Of a stretch of DNA of 64,000 nucleotides, positions 26,291-38,090 are shown in pieces. The stretch is taken from the NCBI RefSeq assembly GCF_040939455.1, contig NC_134117.1:67168501-67232500 (forward strand). Direction: 5' to 3'. The notes under the pieces are model-generated. The model saw only the letters and a program-made list of their open reading frames with translations. It was not told where the DNA came from and made no database searches. The stretch is from Microcebus murinus. Its lineage: Eukaryota; Chordata; Mammalia; Primates; Cheirogaleidae. The stretch's first letter is position 1; the number at the start of each line of letters is the position of its first letter. Position numbers and translations under genes: made by a program.

Positions 26291-27039
26291 AAAAACCTTC
26301 CTCTTCCGTAGTGGCCTGGGATGCAGAGCCGGGAAAGGGCACAGAGAAGCAGCCCACTGGCCCCCCAGGGGTGCATGGAATAAGCACAGGCCTGGGTGCT
26401 GAGCCCACGTCTTCTTCTGCAGAACACAGCTGACCCCACCTTCCTCCTAGGAGCCCTCGGATTCTTGGGTGGGGGCAGACATCACAGCTGGCGCAGTGCA
26501 AAATAGATGCTCGGCGCTGTCAGCTCCCTCCCAACCGCTCATCAGCAAGGGAACGCCCCCAGAAGGGTTCCCAAATGAGCAAATCATCTCTCTTGTTCTG
26601 GAGGCTCATCAAGAAGGGAGGTGCCGTCCTGACACAAAAGAAGCCTAAAAAGGTCGTCTCTCCGTCTGTGATAATGGAAATTCCAAAGTGGTAAAGTGGC
26701 TAAAGAGGAAGGTCTGTCATTGGAAACTCCGAGAAAGGAAACAAGTTTCTGCCTCTAGTGAGGGCTGACGGTGTCCAGGAGCCTTCTGTTCGGACGGGTT
26801 TCAGAACCAGCCGCAAAGCTGGGTGGGGGACAATCCAGGAGAGGGGAGTGGGCCATCTGGATGGCTCCTGGTGGTCACATTCACATGCATGTTCACACGT
26901 GTGCCACTTCAGACATGAACATGCCCTGCACAAGCCGTACCCACGCCCCCTGCCTGGGGCCCTGGCAAGGGAGGGCATGGGTTGATCGGAACGTGTTCCC
27001 TTTCTCACTAAGCCCTTATTCCTTCCGTTTAAAAAAAAC
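26291..27039. other. Non-coding stretch, nothing recognised
   Basis: Mixed GC unique DNA, no supported exon or repeat. Confidence 0.4.
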
Positions 27040-27600
27040 AAACACAAGGGAAAAACATTTTAAATAATCAGGCTGGAAGATCGAGATTAAAAACAATTTA
27101 AAATAAACGTCTACTCTGGCACTTTGGAAAAAACATACCACGCTGCATTAAGTGCTTTGAATTAAGTAAATTACACCAAGTAACTAATTTGCATAATGAT
27201 CAAGATTTGCATTTTACACATGTTATGATGAAAATGGGTTTATAAAATAATTCTTCACCAACTTCTGTTCCAAGCTGGGTTCCAGTATTTGGATAAAATT
27301 CTGTGGTGTTTATCTGCTACTGTCTTTCATGTTTCAAATCTCTGGCTCCTTCAATATTTTCTTTTAATCTGGCAGGTCCCTTATTCCCACTGCAATAAAT
27401 AGTCCCTTTGATTTGCAATTCCCTTCTGTCAACTGAGTGAGATCATATTTTTAAAGGATCCATAATATGCTAATGATTTTTAGAATTTTCACAAATAAAA
27501 TTTGATGTCCCTGTCACCTTTCACTTACGTGGTATTTGGCATTGATTTTAGCAGTTCTTCCTCCAAGATTTGTAGGAATGCTTTCTGAAGTCCAGGTGTT
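27040..27600. promoter_or_regulatory. AT-rich island with two octamer motifs
   Basis: A 560-base AT-rich block between GC-rich flanks, with no repeat signature. It carries two perfect ATTTGCAT octamers at 27187-27194 and 27205-27212, 18 bases apart in the same orientation, embedded among TAAT/ATTA cores ('gaattaagtaaatt'). A third, partial 'gatttgcaatt' lies near 27411. POU and homeodomain proteins bind such motifs; enhancer function is inferred. Confidence 0.45.
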
Positions 27601-28111
27601 TTGATGCCATGTTTTCAGGACGGGGAATGGACACGGCGTTACCCAACAGGCCCCTTGCCTGTGCCCACAGGCCCTCAGCGCAGGAGCCGGTGCCGGCTGG
27701 GCGCCCCGGCAGGGGCAGGCAAGGCCCCGAGAACGGCCCCAGCCTCAGGAGGCCAAGCTCCTCTCCTCTCGCTGCTGGGCGCCCAGATGCTTCACCTCCA
27801 CCTCCCTTCTCCTCTCTGCGGCCTGCGAGGAGGCTCAGCCTCCCATTTCACAGGAGAAAACGAAAGGCCAGAGAAGCTGGGCCCTCTGTCCACACCAGGC
27901 AGCAGCGGGCCACGCCACTTCCCTGAGGGAACGCTGGACGTCTCCCTGGACTTCTCTCTCTCAGAGAAAAAATCCCAAAGCAAATCTAGACAAGGGATTG
28001 GGAAACTTGGAAATGCTTACCCAAAATAGCCATGTTTGAATTTCCGAGGGGCTCCGAAGCGAACGTCTTTGGTTTTTGCTACTCCGTGATGCTGCAGGAC
28101 CGACGACAGAA
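27601..28111. other. GC-rich non-coding stretch
   Basis: A Pro/Arg-rich plus-strand frame (27601-28029) covers it, but two further frames are also open, so it is read as compositional. Confidence 0.4.
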
Positions 28112-28484
28112 TAATCACAACAGCATGTATGGGTTCAACGTCTGGGTGCCCCCAAATCCATGTGTTGACATTCGAACTGCCAGTGTGATGGTGTTAGGAG
28201 AGTGGCCTTTTGGGAGGCAATTAGGTCACGAGGGCAGAACCCTCCCGAGTGAGATCAGTGGACTTATAAGAATGAAAGAGACTCGAGATCTTTCTCCACC
28301 CGGTGAGGGTACAGCGAGAAGACGGCCGTCTGCAAACCGGGAAGGGAGCCCTCACCAGACGTCAGACCCGGCACGTGGGTCTCAGGGTTCTCAGCCTCCA
28401 GACTGGGAGAAGTAAACGTGTGTTGTTGAAGCCACCCAGATAAGGTATCTCGTTACGACAGCCACGCCAACCAGTACACGGCAC
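28112..28484 (+). repeat. MST/MaLR-type solo LTR
   Basis: 'ccatgtgttgacattcgaac', 'cagtgtgatggtgttaggag', 'ttgggaggcaattaggtcac', 'ggtacagcgagaagacggcc' and the end 'agtaaacgtgtgttgttgaa' track the MST/THE1-like LTR consensus in order. Only the LTR is present. Confidence 0.85.
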
Positions 28485-28660
28485 GTGCTTATTAAGGTCT
28501 GACTTTCTGCCAGGCGCTATGCTAAGTCATGAGCACACACTGTCTCGCTGAATCCCCACGAGACCCTCGTCTCGCCCTTGGTCATCCAGGCAGTGAGAGG
28601 CAGGGCTGGGTTCAAACCCAGGGCCTCTACTCCAGGGCCTGAGCTCTTTAGCCACATTCA
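28485..28660 (-). repeat. MIR fragment
   Basis: 'ttctgccaggcgctatgcta' followed by 'gagaggcagggctgggttca' and 'aacccagggcctctactcca' is the reverse MIR order. Confidence 0.75.
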
Positions 28661-28739
28661 CCAACAAGCTGAAGCACCTGGGAAGGGGCGGAAGGAGGGA
28701 GGTCTGCAAACCTGACCGCATGCAGGTGCTGAGCTAGGA

Positions 28740-28870
28740 GCCTGGCACACACACTTCACCTGAGCCGGGTACCCCTAGGGCATTACCAGATTGTGCCCAC
28801 TTCGCAGACAAATCACCAGCTCGTAACAGAGCTGGGATCTAACCTCAGATCTGTCTACTGTAAGAGACTC
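28740..28870 (-). repeat. MIR fragment
   Basis: 'gtgcccacttcgcagacaaa' and 'aacagagctgggatctaacc' match the reverse MIR 3' half. Confidence 0.6.
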
Positions 28871-30129
28871 CGCTCTCTGCACACCAAGGCAAGGGCAGCC
28901 CATCCCCACGCCAGGCCTGCAGAGCGGCCGTCCCAGGCACTTAGAGCCCCAGAGAGACCGTGCGGTGCGGCACGCCGGTCAAGCAACTGCAGTCTAGCTT
29001 GTAAGAATGGCAAGAAGACGAAAATGTGCCGCATGCTGTTATCAACTGTTAATTTGCAATCAGTATTAATAACTGACATTACACAGTGAAATGTAGCACC
29101 TGCATTAGTTCTGTAAACTATCACTCTAAGGAAAAGCCCATAATATTAGAAACAGCAGCCCCGGCTGAGTTGACTTGGAAGCAACCCGGGGCTGGGTTCC
29201 ATGTCCGCAGACCTGCCCAGGGGCCGTCAACCACCCACCAGGCAGCCCCTCCTGATGCCCAGGACCACGGTGTCCCAGGTGTGTGAGGGGTGCCGTGGTC
29301 ACTGCCCACACCTCCCCCCTCCCCACTGGCAAGGTTATGGGACTGGCGCACACTCACCCCTCACCCGGGCTTTCTCTAAGATGGTGTCCGTGCCCAGCCA
29401 GGCCATGCCTCGTGGGATGAAGTCATTTTCTGCCATGACAAGAGAGGGAAGAGTATTCCAGACCAAGAGGACATTAGGACCAAAGGCCTCATATGATAGA
29501 ACCCAAGGGCCCATCGGAGGGACCTTTGGATGGTTCTGTGTAGGTATGAGGGGCATGAGACCGGACGTGCCCCCCAGGAGGATGGCTACGGTGGCATTTC
29601 TGGACAGGAGGGGTGGCAGGGCACCTTGCCTGTTACCTGACACCAGGGCCTGTGGCCCAGCCAGGCCCAGCCCACACTCCTGCCCACTACAAGACAAGTC
29701 CCAGAGGAAGGACGGACAACAGGAGAGTCACTGTGCTGGAGGGCGCGCTGCAGTCCTGCTCTGCACCTGAGCACCTACTGTAGCCCGAGCAGCGGCCACC
29801 AGGCTCATACAGAGCTGTTGCAGGGCAGGGCTGTGGCTCCCATGCGGGAGGACGAGCATGGGCTCTGGGGACTGACACACGGGAGACGGGCTCATCCATG
29901 GCTGTCTCTGGCTTAGGCCAGTCTCGAGTGCTCTGAGCCTCAGTGGCTACCTCTGTAAAATGGGCAGAGCGAGGCCTTCTAGCAATAGGACAGCAAACAG
30001 GAGGATGAACATAAAGCCCCTGGGACAGAGCGGGCATGTGGGTGGCTGCCCTCCGCGGTGGCACCTCAGCCTCCCGCGTCTCGCCAGCCCTGGCACAGGT
30101 GCTTCTGTCTTCACAGCTTCCCACTGACC
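28871..30129. other. Non-coding stretch with an old repeat fragment
   Basis: The segment 29430-29530 ('agagtattccagaccaagag', 'ggaccaaaggcctcatat') looks like the unnamed dispersed repeat also seen at 53.5 kb. A MIR-like piece lies at about 29900-30000. A small AT patch (28990-29110) is unassigned. No exon found. Confidence 0.35.
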
Positions 30130-30225
30130 TCGTGACAAGTGTTCTTTAAATTATGTATTGAATTCACATAATTACTCGCTGATATTTACTCAGGTTTAAT
30201 TTGTCTCCTCTGGAACCTGCCTTTG
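30130..30225. promoter_or_regulatory. Short AT-rich island
   Basis: About 95 AT-rich bases ('ttatgtattgaattcacata') with TAAT cores in a GC-rich setting and no repeat match. Confidence 0.25.
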
Positions 30226-31059
30226 AAGAGGCAGTGCCAACCAGAGCTGCAGGGGAGCCGCCGCAAGGGGCCCAAGATGCCACCACCCCAGGCTGGGGGC
30301 CTCCCAAGTGCTTCCTCAGCAGAAGGCCCCACTCGGGCTGAGCTCCAGGGCCAGACGGGTGCCAGGTCAGGTGGCATCGTGGCCCTCAAAGGGCTGACAG
30401 CAGGAGGAGGCAGGGGACACCTGCCCGAGGAACAACCCCTCTGTGCAGGAGCACATGTAGGCAGTGCCGGCAGGGAGCAGGCCAGAGCCCTCTGCCCAGG
30501 CTTGGCAGGGAAGGGGCCGAGCGACGTCAGGCTGTGCTGGAGTCGGGCTGGCCAAAGAAGGCATCCCTCAGAGGGCAGTGGGTGTGACGATGGCGCTGCC
30601 GGGGCCCTCCTTGTGGCAGCAGAGAGTAGAGTCCGAGGCAGGGCAGACCGCAGAAGGACTGAAGGAGGCCAGGGCAGTGTGGACGTGCCCTGGGGTGGAA
30701 GAAAGGGTTTGATTTGGAAAATGCATTTGGCAGTCCTGCGAGGGAAAGGCCTGGAGGCTGTGGGAAGCCAGGGCGGCGGCCCAGGCAGGACCCGGCAGAG
30801 CCCGAGCACCGGTGGGGAGAAGCACCAGGCTGGACAGGAGGCATCCTGGCTGCAGAGAAGGAAGGAGAGGAGGGAGCAGGGATGACGGATGCGGGGCCGT
30901 GCCTGCCAGGGCCAGAGGGTGGGAAGCCCATGACGGGAGGCGTGTGGGCCACAGGGGACCGGGCCCTAAGCCTGACGCTGGGCGCAGAGCAAGGCCTCCC
31001 GACCCACCTGCACCCCCGCGCACACTCCCGCACGGTGTGCCGGCGCCCATACCACCTCA
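30226..31059. other. Strongly GC-rich non-coding stretch
   Basis: Frames of 130-220 residues are open on both strands and in several phases together, so none is credible. CpG is present but not dense enough to call an island by eye. Confidence 0.4.
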
Positions 31060-31225
31060 TGAGAGCCTACCGTTACATTTTCAGGAATTTGTGCTCCGGT
31101 TATTAAACATAGCCACCATAAATTAAATTATATAAACCTATAATTAAACAAATTATATTACAAACAAAATTGATAAGTACACAAAGCTCATCCCTCCCTA
31201 ATTATTTCGCTGTATTTTACTACTA
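31060..31225. promoter_or_regulatory. AT-rich island with ATTA clusters
   Basis: Dense ATTA/TAAT cores ('cataaattaaattatataaa', 'ataattaaacaaattatatt') over 165 bases, no repeat identity, sharp edges against GC-rich DNA. Confidence 0.35.
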
Positions 31226-32299
31226 TCTGTGCCCTGGAGGCTGTTAACGTCCGTCCCCGCTGAAATACACGGCACGAGGGTGCGTCGTCTCTTCCCAACT
31301 CTGCGTCCAGGCACGTCACGTCGCTCGAAAGCAGCCACGGCGGGAGGATTTTACCACGGAAATCGGCAACACAACAGGTCAGGGCTCTTGCTTTTCTTGG
31401 AGAGCTGGTTGTGGAACTGTTCACTAGCACGTCACAGCCCACGTGCTCACACATGTTCACACCCCACATGCACACATGTATGTGCGTGCACTCACGTACA
31501 TCAGTACTCAACTCACACGTACACGCACTCCCACGCACACAGACACGCACACTCTCTACACGTGCTCGAGCATCCATCTCCCTGGCATGCCCGGGTCATC
31601 AGAAGCCACATCCACGCACAGGGAGGGGGGACGGAGGCGGCTGCAGGGCAGAGGTGGCCTGGCTCGCCCTCGGCCCTCTACCCCCCGCTGGCCCCAAGGG
31701 GCTGATTCCTCCAAAGCTGCCCCTGCTGCTGCCTCCCATGCTGCGTGGGGCAGTGGGAGCGGAGCCTCTGCACCTCTCCTTGGTCATTAGAAAGCAAGAT
31801 GACGGATAGCAGAGGCCAGTCGTCGTGGGGCTGGAGGAAGAGCAGGATGGCATGGCTGGACGCCCAGGCCACGCAGCCGAGCCATTCTGGGAGCAACACC
31901 GGTGGCCAAGGGCCCCTGCGGCCCCACACAGCCTTCAAACATCCCTGCTAAGTCCCCAAATTAAACCCACATCTGTATTAATGAAGAGCCGCCATCTGCA
32001 GGCCTAATGGGGCTGCCTGCCCATCCATCACACACTCGTTACCTCCCGCCAGAACCTCTTGGGCCAGATTACAAATGGGAGGCGTGGTGGGGCCGGGGAA
32101 GCAGGGTATTATCCTGAAATATAATTTGAACTTTCCTTCCAAAATACCATCCTCGAGCCGATCCATCACACACCCGCACCCACCTGGCCCCACACAAACG
32201 AGGGCTGGACGGTGGGGCCATCCATCACCTGCCGCCGGAAGGGCCTAGAAATGCCAGGGCTGTCCTTGGGCTCCAAGGAAGGCTCAGACAACAGGACTA
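31226..32299. other. Non-coding stretch with CA-rich tract
   Basis: The tract 31430-31575 is an irregular CA/CACG-rich sequence that gives His/Thr-rich frames. Otherwise unassigned. Confidence 0.4.
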
Positions 32300-32430
32300 G
32301 TAGTGTGACCCATGCCAGTGGGGTGGGGCCTCCTCACAGCAAGCCTATGGAGGCAGGATTTTTGTTCCTGTTTTACAGATGACAAAACTGGGGCCCAAAC
32401 AGCTTCAGGTACTCAAGTAACAGTGGTTGA
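32300..32430 (-). repeat. MIR fragment
   Basis: 'ttcctgttttacagatgaca' and 'aaaactggggcccaaacagc' match the reverse MIR. Confidence 0.65.
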
Positions 32431-32619
32431 GCCGTGTGGTCTACCTCCGCCCCGCTCTGCTGCCTCCGGAGAGTGAACACAGCAGAATGTCAAGCCCCCA
32501 GGACCACAGTCCACACTGGTCTCCAGGAGGGCCCCTGACTCCCAGGCCAGCCTCCACATGCAAGGGCGTCCACCAGCAGCAGCAGGTGACTCTGGGAAGC
32601 GGCCCAGGACCCTGCGCGT

Positions 32620-32695
32620 CTCCTTCGCCACTGCATATCCTTAGCTCCGAGCACAGAGCCTAGCACATAGTAGTAGCTCAATAAAGTCACACAGG
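32620..32695 (+). repeat. MIR/L2-type tail fragment
   Basis: 'cacagagcctagcacatagt' then 'agtagctcaataaagtcac' is the shared MIR/L2 3' tail. Confidence 0.6.
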
Positions 32696-32929
32696 AAAAA
32701 TGTTTGAATTAACTAATGAAAGGCAATTCTCTGTCCAGGGTGGAAGTTCAGATCCAACAGGAGCCACTGGGTTGATGCAGAAGACCACACCAGGGCTGGG
32801 TTGTGCAAACTGAAGAGGAGGGACTTCAGAGCTGCCATCATGAGCTGGCCAGGAGCACACACCTGCTCTGCCCACTGCAACCTCTCCAGGAGCAGCGACC
32901 ACAGGCGACACCCTCGCAGTGCACCAGGC

Positions 32930-33105
32930 ACCGTGCCAAGCCCTGTGTGCTCCCTGTCTTATTTTCTAACCCAAGCAATGCCAGGAGGGTAGTTCTATTA
33001 TAATCCCCATTTTATGGGTAGCAAAACTGAGTCTTGGAAAGGTAAGTGCCAATGCCATGATCAAGTCCAAGTCAGTCTGAATCCAAAGCACCTATCCTTA
33101 GCCTC
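32930..33105 (-). repeat. MIR fragment
   Basis: 'gagggtagttctattataat', 'ccccattttatgggtagcaa' and 'aactgagtcttggaaaggta' are in reverse MIR order. Confidence 0.8.
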
Positions 33106-34194
33106 TCTGGTATTTAGGAACATGTCTGCTCTACAGAAGCCCTCATTATTGGTAGCCCCTTCACCTTCCGGGAAAGTCAATAATAAAAATATATCCACAC
33201 ACTGCCAGGTGCCCCTTGCCCAGACTGGCACCATGGGCCGTACAGTTTGCCGAAGGCTGGGGGAGTCTCTACGGCCCAGAGCCCACCTGTCAGGCTCAAC
33301 CAGGGCCGGTCAGCGGCCGACCTGCCGTTCTTCAAGGCAGCGACCACGCAGCCTCCTCTCGGGACACCAAATGGCTCTTTCATAACCCACAGCTGCCTTT
33401 TTCACCAACTCCACAAGAGCAATTGGAGATGCAGATTCTGATTCTGAGTCAGAGTTTTCACTGCAATTATAGTGATTTCCAGTTTAGGAGGAAATGAGCA
33501 CCCCAGAAATCATTTAGAATTAATCCTACCATTCTGGAGTGGCAATAAAACTCTGTAGGAATAAAACATGAGCCGTTCATCACAAGCCCGCAGCCAGGAG
33601 AGAAGAGAGACCCACTTGTCTGTTGGTCAGCACAGGCTCCCGGGGCGTCGGAGGTGTTAAAAGCTGGGGTGGCAGTCGCTCCCTCGCACCTGCACTTCCT
33701 TGCCCTTTCCCCTGACTGATGCATCAGCCCTGAGCGCCCACAGGTTGACAGTCCTCAGGACTCTCCGGAGGAGGCGGGGGACGGTGAGTGCGCAGAGCAG
33801 GGAGCCATGAGCCCCCCCCTGCCCTGAGCCCTGTGTGGCCCGCAGGAAGGTCCGGGCATCTGGGGCGGGTCGCAGGCCTGAGGAGGAGAGGAAGGCAGGA
33901 GACCTCGGGCAGTAGGGCCGGTGTGAGGCACTCAAGGGTGACCAAGCCTGCTGACGGGCAGGACCAAGCTCCCCAGACACCCAGGGCAGGGCCCAGCCCC
34001 TGCTCTGACCTTCCCAGCTGGGCACTGCCAGCTAGCGGGCTGGGGGTAGTGTTAGACACGGACGCTGTGTCAAGTGGCAAAACTAAGAGCTCTATTGGAG
34101 GCAATGTAGGTGCAGCGCAAGCACGAGAGGAGGCCTCGCCTCTGTGGAAGCGTGAGCAAGGGAAGGAGAGAGAGGCAATGGATGCCGAGCTTGC
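33106..34194. other. Non-coding stretch, nothing recognised
   Basis: Unique DNA. The segment 33410-33570 is AT-richer. No supported exon or repeat. Confidence 0.4.
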
Positions 34195-34500
34195 CGTCTG
34201 CCAGCATGTTCCTCATCTCCTAAGAGCAACTCCCGGCTCTTGTCGGGAGAATGCCGCCTTCCCTGCCCCAGTCCAATCTGCGGCTCTGGTGGGGGCTGCC
34301 AGCCACGGCATTCTGTCTACGGCTTTTGGTCCAGGGCTGGTCACATGATTCAGGCCAGGCCAATCAGAGCCCTTCCCTGATTTTTTCCAAACTGGAACGA
34401 AGAGAAGGCTCACAATATGAGGCTCAGGAGATGACAGCCACCGTGTTTCTTGCCCTGTGGAGGGAATGAACCAATATGCAGATGGGGTAGCAAAGGGGGA
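34195..34500 (+). repeat. Possible old LTR fragment
   Basis: 'tggtcacatgattcaggcca', 'ggccaatcagagcccttccc' and 'tgattttttccaaactggaa' resemble a diverged mammalian LTR with a CCAAT-type box. The family is uncertain. Confidence 0.35.
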
Positions 34501-35470
34501 GAAAGCCTTGGCCACATGTGAGTCCCTGACTCCACAGGGCCAGAGGCCCAGACGCCCTCCCGCCCGTTGGCTACGGTGGCCCCAGCTGGGTTTCTGGCAC
34601 CCACTGCCAAGAGAGAACCACAAGAACAAGAGCACAGGAGCTGGAAACCGTGCGACTTATGACGAGTGGTGTCATGGGACAGTAGATGGGGAGAGACATG
34701 TCGGAGGGATGTCTAAAGTCAAGTCCAGGTGACCTAAAGTCTCAACGGCCAGCATGATGGGTCTGTACCAGGTCCCTGAGATAAGAGGGGCCCTAAAGTT
34801 GCAGGAGGACAAACACAGGGTGGGGCCGGCACAAGTAGACTGGACTGGCTGCGGCCAGGATTTGGAGCTGCTGAGATCGAGAGCGAGAGGGGCTGGCAGC
34901 CAGACCCCAGGGGCAGGGGCACTGGGAATGGACGCGGGGGAGGAGGAGAGGCGCTGGGGGGCAGGGTGGACAAGGTGACCGACCCCCCGGCAAGGGGGGA
35001 AGGAGGAGGCCAGGATGACTCAGAGGCTTCTAAAGTGGATCTCGAGAAACATGACAGTGGCAATTTCACTGATTCATGAAAACAAATCCATGAAACAGAG
35101 GAGAAGGAACAAGTTTAGGAAGGAAGCCATGAGTTCTGCTGGGGGCCTGCTGACCGTGGGGTGCTGCAGCACATCCTAATCAGATGCTTGAGAACCTGGG
35201 TCTGAGAAAGGTCGAGTCTGATGATGTAGTTTGTGGCGTCCTCAGCACAGAAGAAAAACTGAAGCTACAAATGTGGGTGTTGGCCCAGGAAGAAAAACAG
35301 CAAGAGCGGTGAGGGCTGAGGACAGCCCTGGGGTGAGACCCAGAAGGCAAATGCCCCCAGAGCAGGAGAAGGGGGCACGTCAAGGAAACAGGGTGTCCAA
35401 GACCACTGAGTACTTGGAGGGATCCAGGGTGACGAGCCCCCAAAGCCTCTGCCCCGTGTGCCGACAAGGC
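34501..35470. repeat. Old interspersed repeat, family not named
   Basis: 'ggaggccaggatgactcaga', 'gaccgtggggtgctgcag', 'cacatcctaatcagatgct' and 'ctggggtgagacccagaagg' look like pieces of a widely dispersed old repeat (its consensus has 'gaggagtcaaggatgactcc' and 'gagccctggggcactcc'). Boundaries are approximate. Confidence 0.35.
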
Positions 35471-36219
35471 CCCCAGAGAACTTCAGTGAGGTGACAAGTG
35501 AAGAGACTCTAGGAAGGGGTCATATGCCACATTCGACCTTTTCTCTCTCAAAGCACGATCTATTTTCTCCTGCAAGAGGTTCGCCTGCAGAAGCCCCTCC
35601 CATGGGCATTTCCCAGTGACCTAACTCCTTAGGCCACCTCCATGGCCTCCATGGAAGAAAGCAGAGGGGAGTGCCGGGAGGTACAGTGAGTTAATCTAGG
35701 GATAACCTAGGATCCGCCCAACTTACAAATGCAAGCTGACAGTGAGCTGTCAATGAAGGTATCATCATCATCCTCTCCATAAGTATCAGTCTTTGGCAGC
35801 GGCATCCTCAGGACCACCCACCACCGACAGGGACCACTGCATCCAATCAAAAGGGCAGCTGTGTGGGGCCCGAATCCAGCTGTTCCCACAGGCTGGCTGG
35901 GGTCTGGCCCGGAAGGATGCCGGGCCCGAGGCACAGGACCAGCGCAGCCCAACAGTAGCAGTTACCCCGGGAGCCCCCGGAAACAGCAAGAGCTCTCGGG
36001 ATTTGCTTCTCATGCCAGACTGCTGCCCGCCAACCTCCCTCCACCAGACTCGCCCCTCACCGTGTCTCTGCCCTGACACACCCCTGCTCACAAACCCCCA
36101 GGGCTCCCTGGTTCCTACAGGGAAGTCCCAATCATCAGCCAGAGACTGAGCTCGGACAGAGGGGGGGGGCCCGGCCTTGGCCGTCACACAGCCCCGGGCC
36201 CGGCCTTGGGCTCACCACC
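35471..36219. other. Non-coding stretch, nothing recognised
   Basis: Unique sequence with a short atc repeat at 35760-35773 and a G-run near 36161. No supported exon. Confidence 0.4.
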
Positions 36220-36385
36220 CACAGGCTGCAACGCCTCTAACCTCTCTGTGCCTCCGTTTCCCCACCGATGAAAACACTGATTAAAATTAAAAGTGGAAAT
36301 ATATCTACGTCAGAGGGTTGTGCGAATGTAGTGAACAATGTCAGGCGGTTCACACAGGTGCCCAGTAAACAGCAGCCACAGTGAC
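36220..36385 (+). repeat. MIR fragment
   Basis: 'aacctctctgtgcctccgtt', 'tccccaccgatgaaaacact' and 'agagggttgtgcgaatgtag' with 'gtgcccagtaaacagcagcc' follow the whole forward MIR 3' half. Confidence 0.8.
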
Positions 36386-36739
36386 ACAACCAGAAACCGC
36401 CCGTCCTGGACTTGCATGCCTCACACCCGCTCGGGCCCCGCATGGGCTCTCCCCAGCACCTGACTCCTGGCCCTCCCGATTCTCTCTGTCCTGTAGGACT
36501 CAGCTCCAACCCAGCCCCGCCTGGCAGGGCTCTGAGGCAGAAGAGAGCACCCGTGTGCAGTCGCACAGGTACAAGAGAGAAACCCTGCAGAGGGGCAAGC
36601 GGGAGGCCCACGGGGCAGGTCAGGAGACGCGGAGACGTAGCTGAGGAGTTTGTGGGACGGAAGGGAAGCAAACGGATGGGGAGATGTCCCCCGTCACGTG
36701 CACCCTGTGTACCCTGAGAGGACAGAGGACGGTGGGCCG
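36386..36739. other. Non-coding stretch, nothing recognised
   Basis: GC-rich, no supported feature. Confidence 0.35.
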
Positions 36740-37190
36740 CAGTGTCCATGAGCCACAGGGGCCTGCGAGCACATAAAACGTGGCAATCCAATGGAGATAC
36801 GCTTTACGTGCAAGTTAGAGGTCAAATTTCACATCGTAGTACAAAACAAAGCATGCAAAATGTTTCGTTAATTATTTTTTATAGTATTAAATAACTATGT
36901 GAACTGCTACCGTCATTCCTTGGTGTCAGCCATGCCAGTATTGCAGTCTGGTTTCCCACACATTCTTTTGCTATATCAAAACTATCCCCAAAGAGGTGTT
37001 TCTTGGAGCAGCCTGAACTTCTCTCTGGAAACACTGGGAGCATAAACACTCTGTATAAGCCACGTGTGGTTTGAAAGTGCTTATGATAGCCTCCTCCAGT
37101 TTAAAAAAAATCAATAAACTTGCATTAAATATTGATACCAAAAAAAAGTAAAAGAGATAACAGAAACAAAAATAAATAAATAAATGTGTG
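36740..37190 (+). other. Possible retroposed 3' UTR-like segment
   Basis: Unique AT-richer text contains AATAAA near 37113 and ATTAAA near 37127, then an A-run at 37140-37147 and an (aaat)n tail to about 37187. That arrangement resembles the end of a polyadenylated transcript. No parent gene or target duplication was recognised, so this is tentative. Confidence 0.25.
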
Positions 37191-37285
37191 TTGAAGTGAC
37201 AATAAGGGGCTAAATAAGATATACTAATTTCACCTGTTTCTTTTCACTTTTTAAATGTTAAATTGCATTTGTGACTCACACTACA

Positions 37286-37638
37286 CAGCCCTGCACCACG
37301 TAACAACGCTGCTGACAGACGAACCATATACACAATGGGCCCATAAGGTTATATAATGAAGCAGAAAAATTCCTATTGCCTCATGATGCCATAGCCATCA
37401 TAACCTCCCATGACCTTTTCTATATTTAGCTATGTTCAGATACACAAATCCTTACCATTGTTCCAACTGCCTACAGTACTGAGTACAGTAACGTGCTGTC
37501 CAGGTTCACAGCCCAGGAGCACTGGCCACGCCAGAGATCCTCGGTGTGCAAGTCCACTCTATGATGTTTGCACCACGTCAGAATCACCTAACGACACATT
37601 TTGCAGAACGTATCCCCGTTGTTAAGCAATGCATGATG
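37286..37638 (-). mobile_element. Tigger-type DNA transposon remnant
   Basis: The left end 'cagccctgcaccacgtaaca' and right end 'ccccgttgttaagcaatgca' are inverted relatives. Interior landmarks 'tacacaaatccttaccattg', 'gagtacagtaacgtgctgtc' and 'tctatgatgtttgcaccacg' match a pogo/Tigger-family non-autonomous element in reverse orientation. The subfamily name is not certain. Confidence 0.75.
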
Positions 37639-37679
37639 GTTAGAGCCAGGCCAGAGCCTCGCCTGCCCCACAGGACACA

Positions 37680-38015
37680 GCCTCAGTCAGATGGCTGCTC
37701 ATCACACTAGGGAGAGAGGCAGGAGGCTCAGTGGTCAAGTCAGCGGGATCCAACATCAGGCTCCACCCCTCAGCAACAATCTGACAAGGGACAATCTGCC
37801 GAGCCTCTCTCTGCCATTGTTCCTCATCTATAAAATGCAGATGACACTAGTACCAACAGGGTTCTTATCCTATTATACCAATATAGTACCAATAGTATAA
37901 TAGTACCAATAATATAGTTCCAGTAGTATCAGAGTATTCTTGTGAGAATTAAATGAATTAACCCATGAAAAGCAGGTATATCAGTAACTATCATGTGGTA
38001 AGAGCTGAGCTGTCT
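37680..38015 (+). repeat. MIR with internal short-repeat expansion
   Basis: 'gaggctcagtggtcaagtca', 'ttgttcctcatctataaaat' and 'gagaattaaatgaattaacc' define a near full-length MIR. Between about 37850 and 37930 a 'tagtaccaatagtataatag' type motif is repeated several times, lengthening it. Confidence 0.75.
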
Positions 38016-38019
38016 CTAA

Positions 38020-38090
38020 CATCGCCACCACCACCATCATCATAATCACCATCTCCTCCACCATCATCATCACCATCAGCATCATGTGAG
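38020..38090. repeat. (CAT/CAC)n microsatellite
   Basis: Imperfect trinucleotides directly follow the MIR. Confidence 0.85.

Noticed and set aside
35707..35952. Minus-strand exon with an acidic 'EDDDD' stretch
   Set aside because: The acidic run comes from a short atc repeat, and no splice pair fits.
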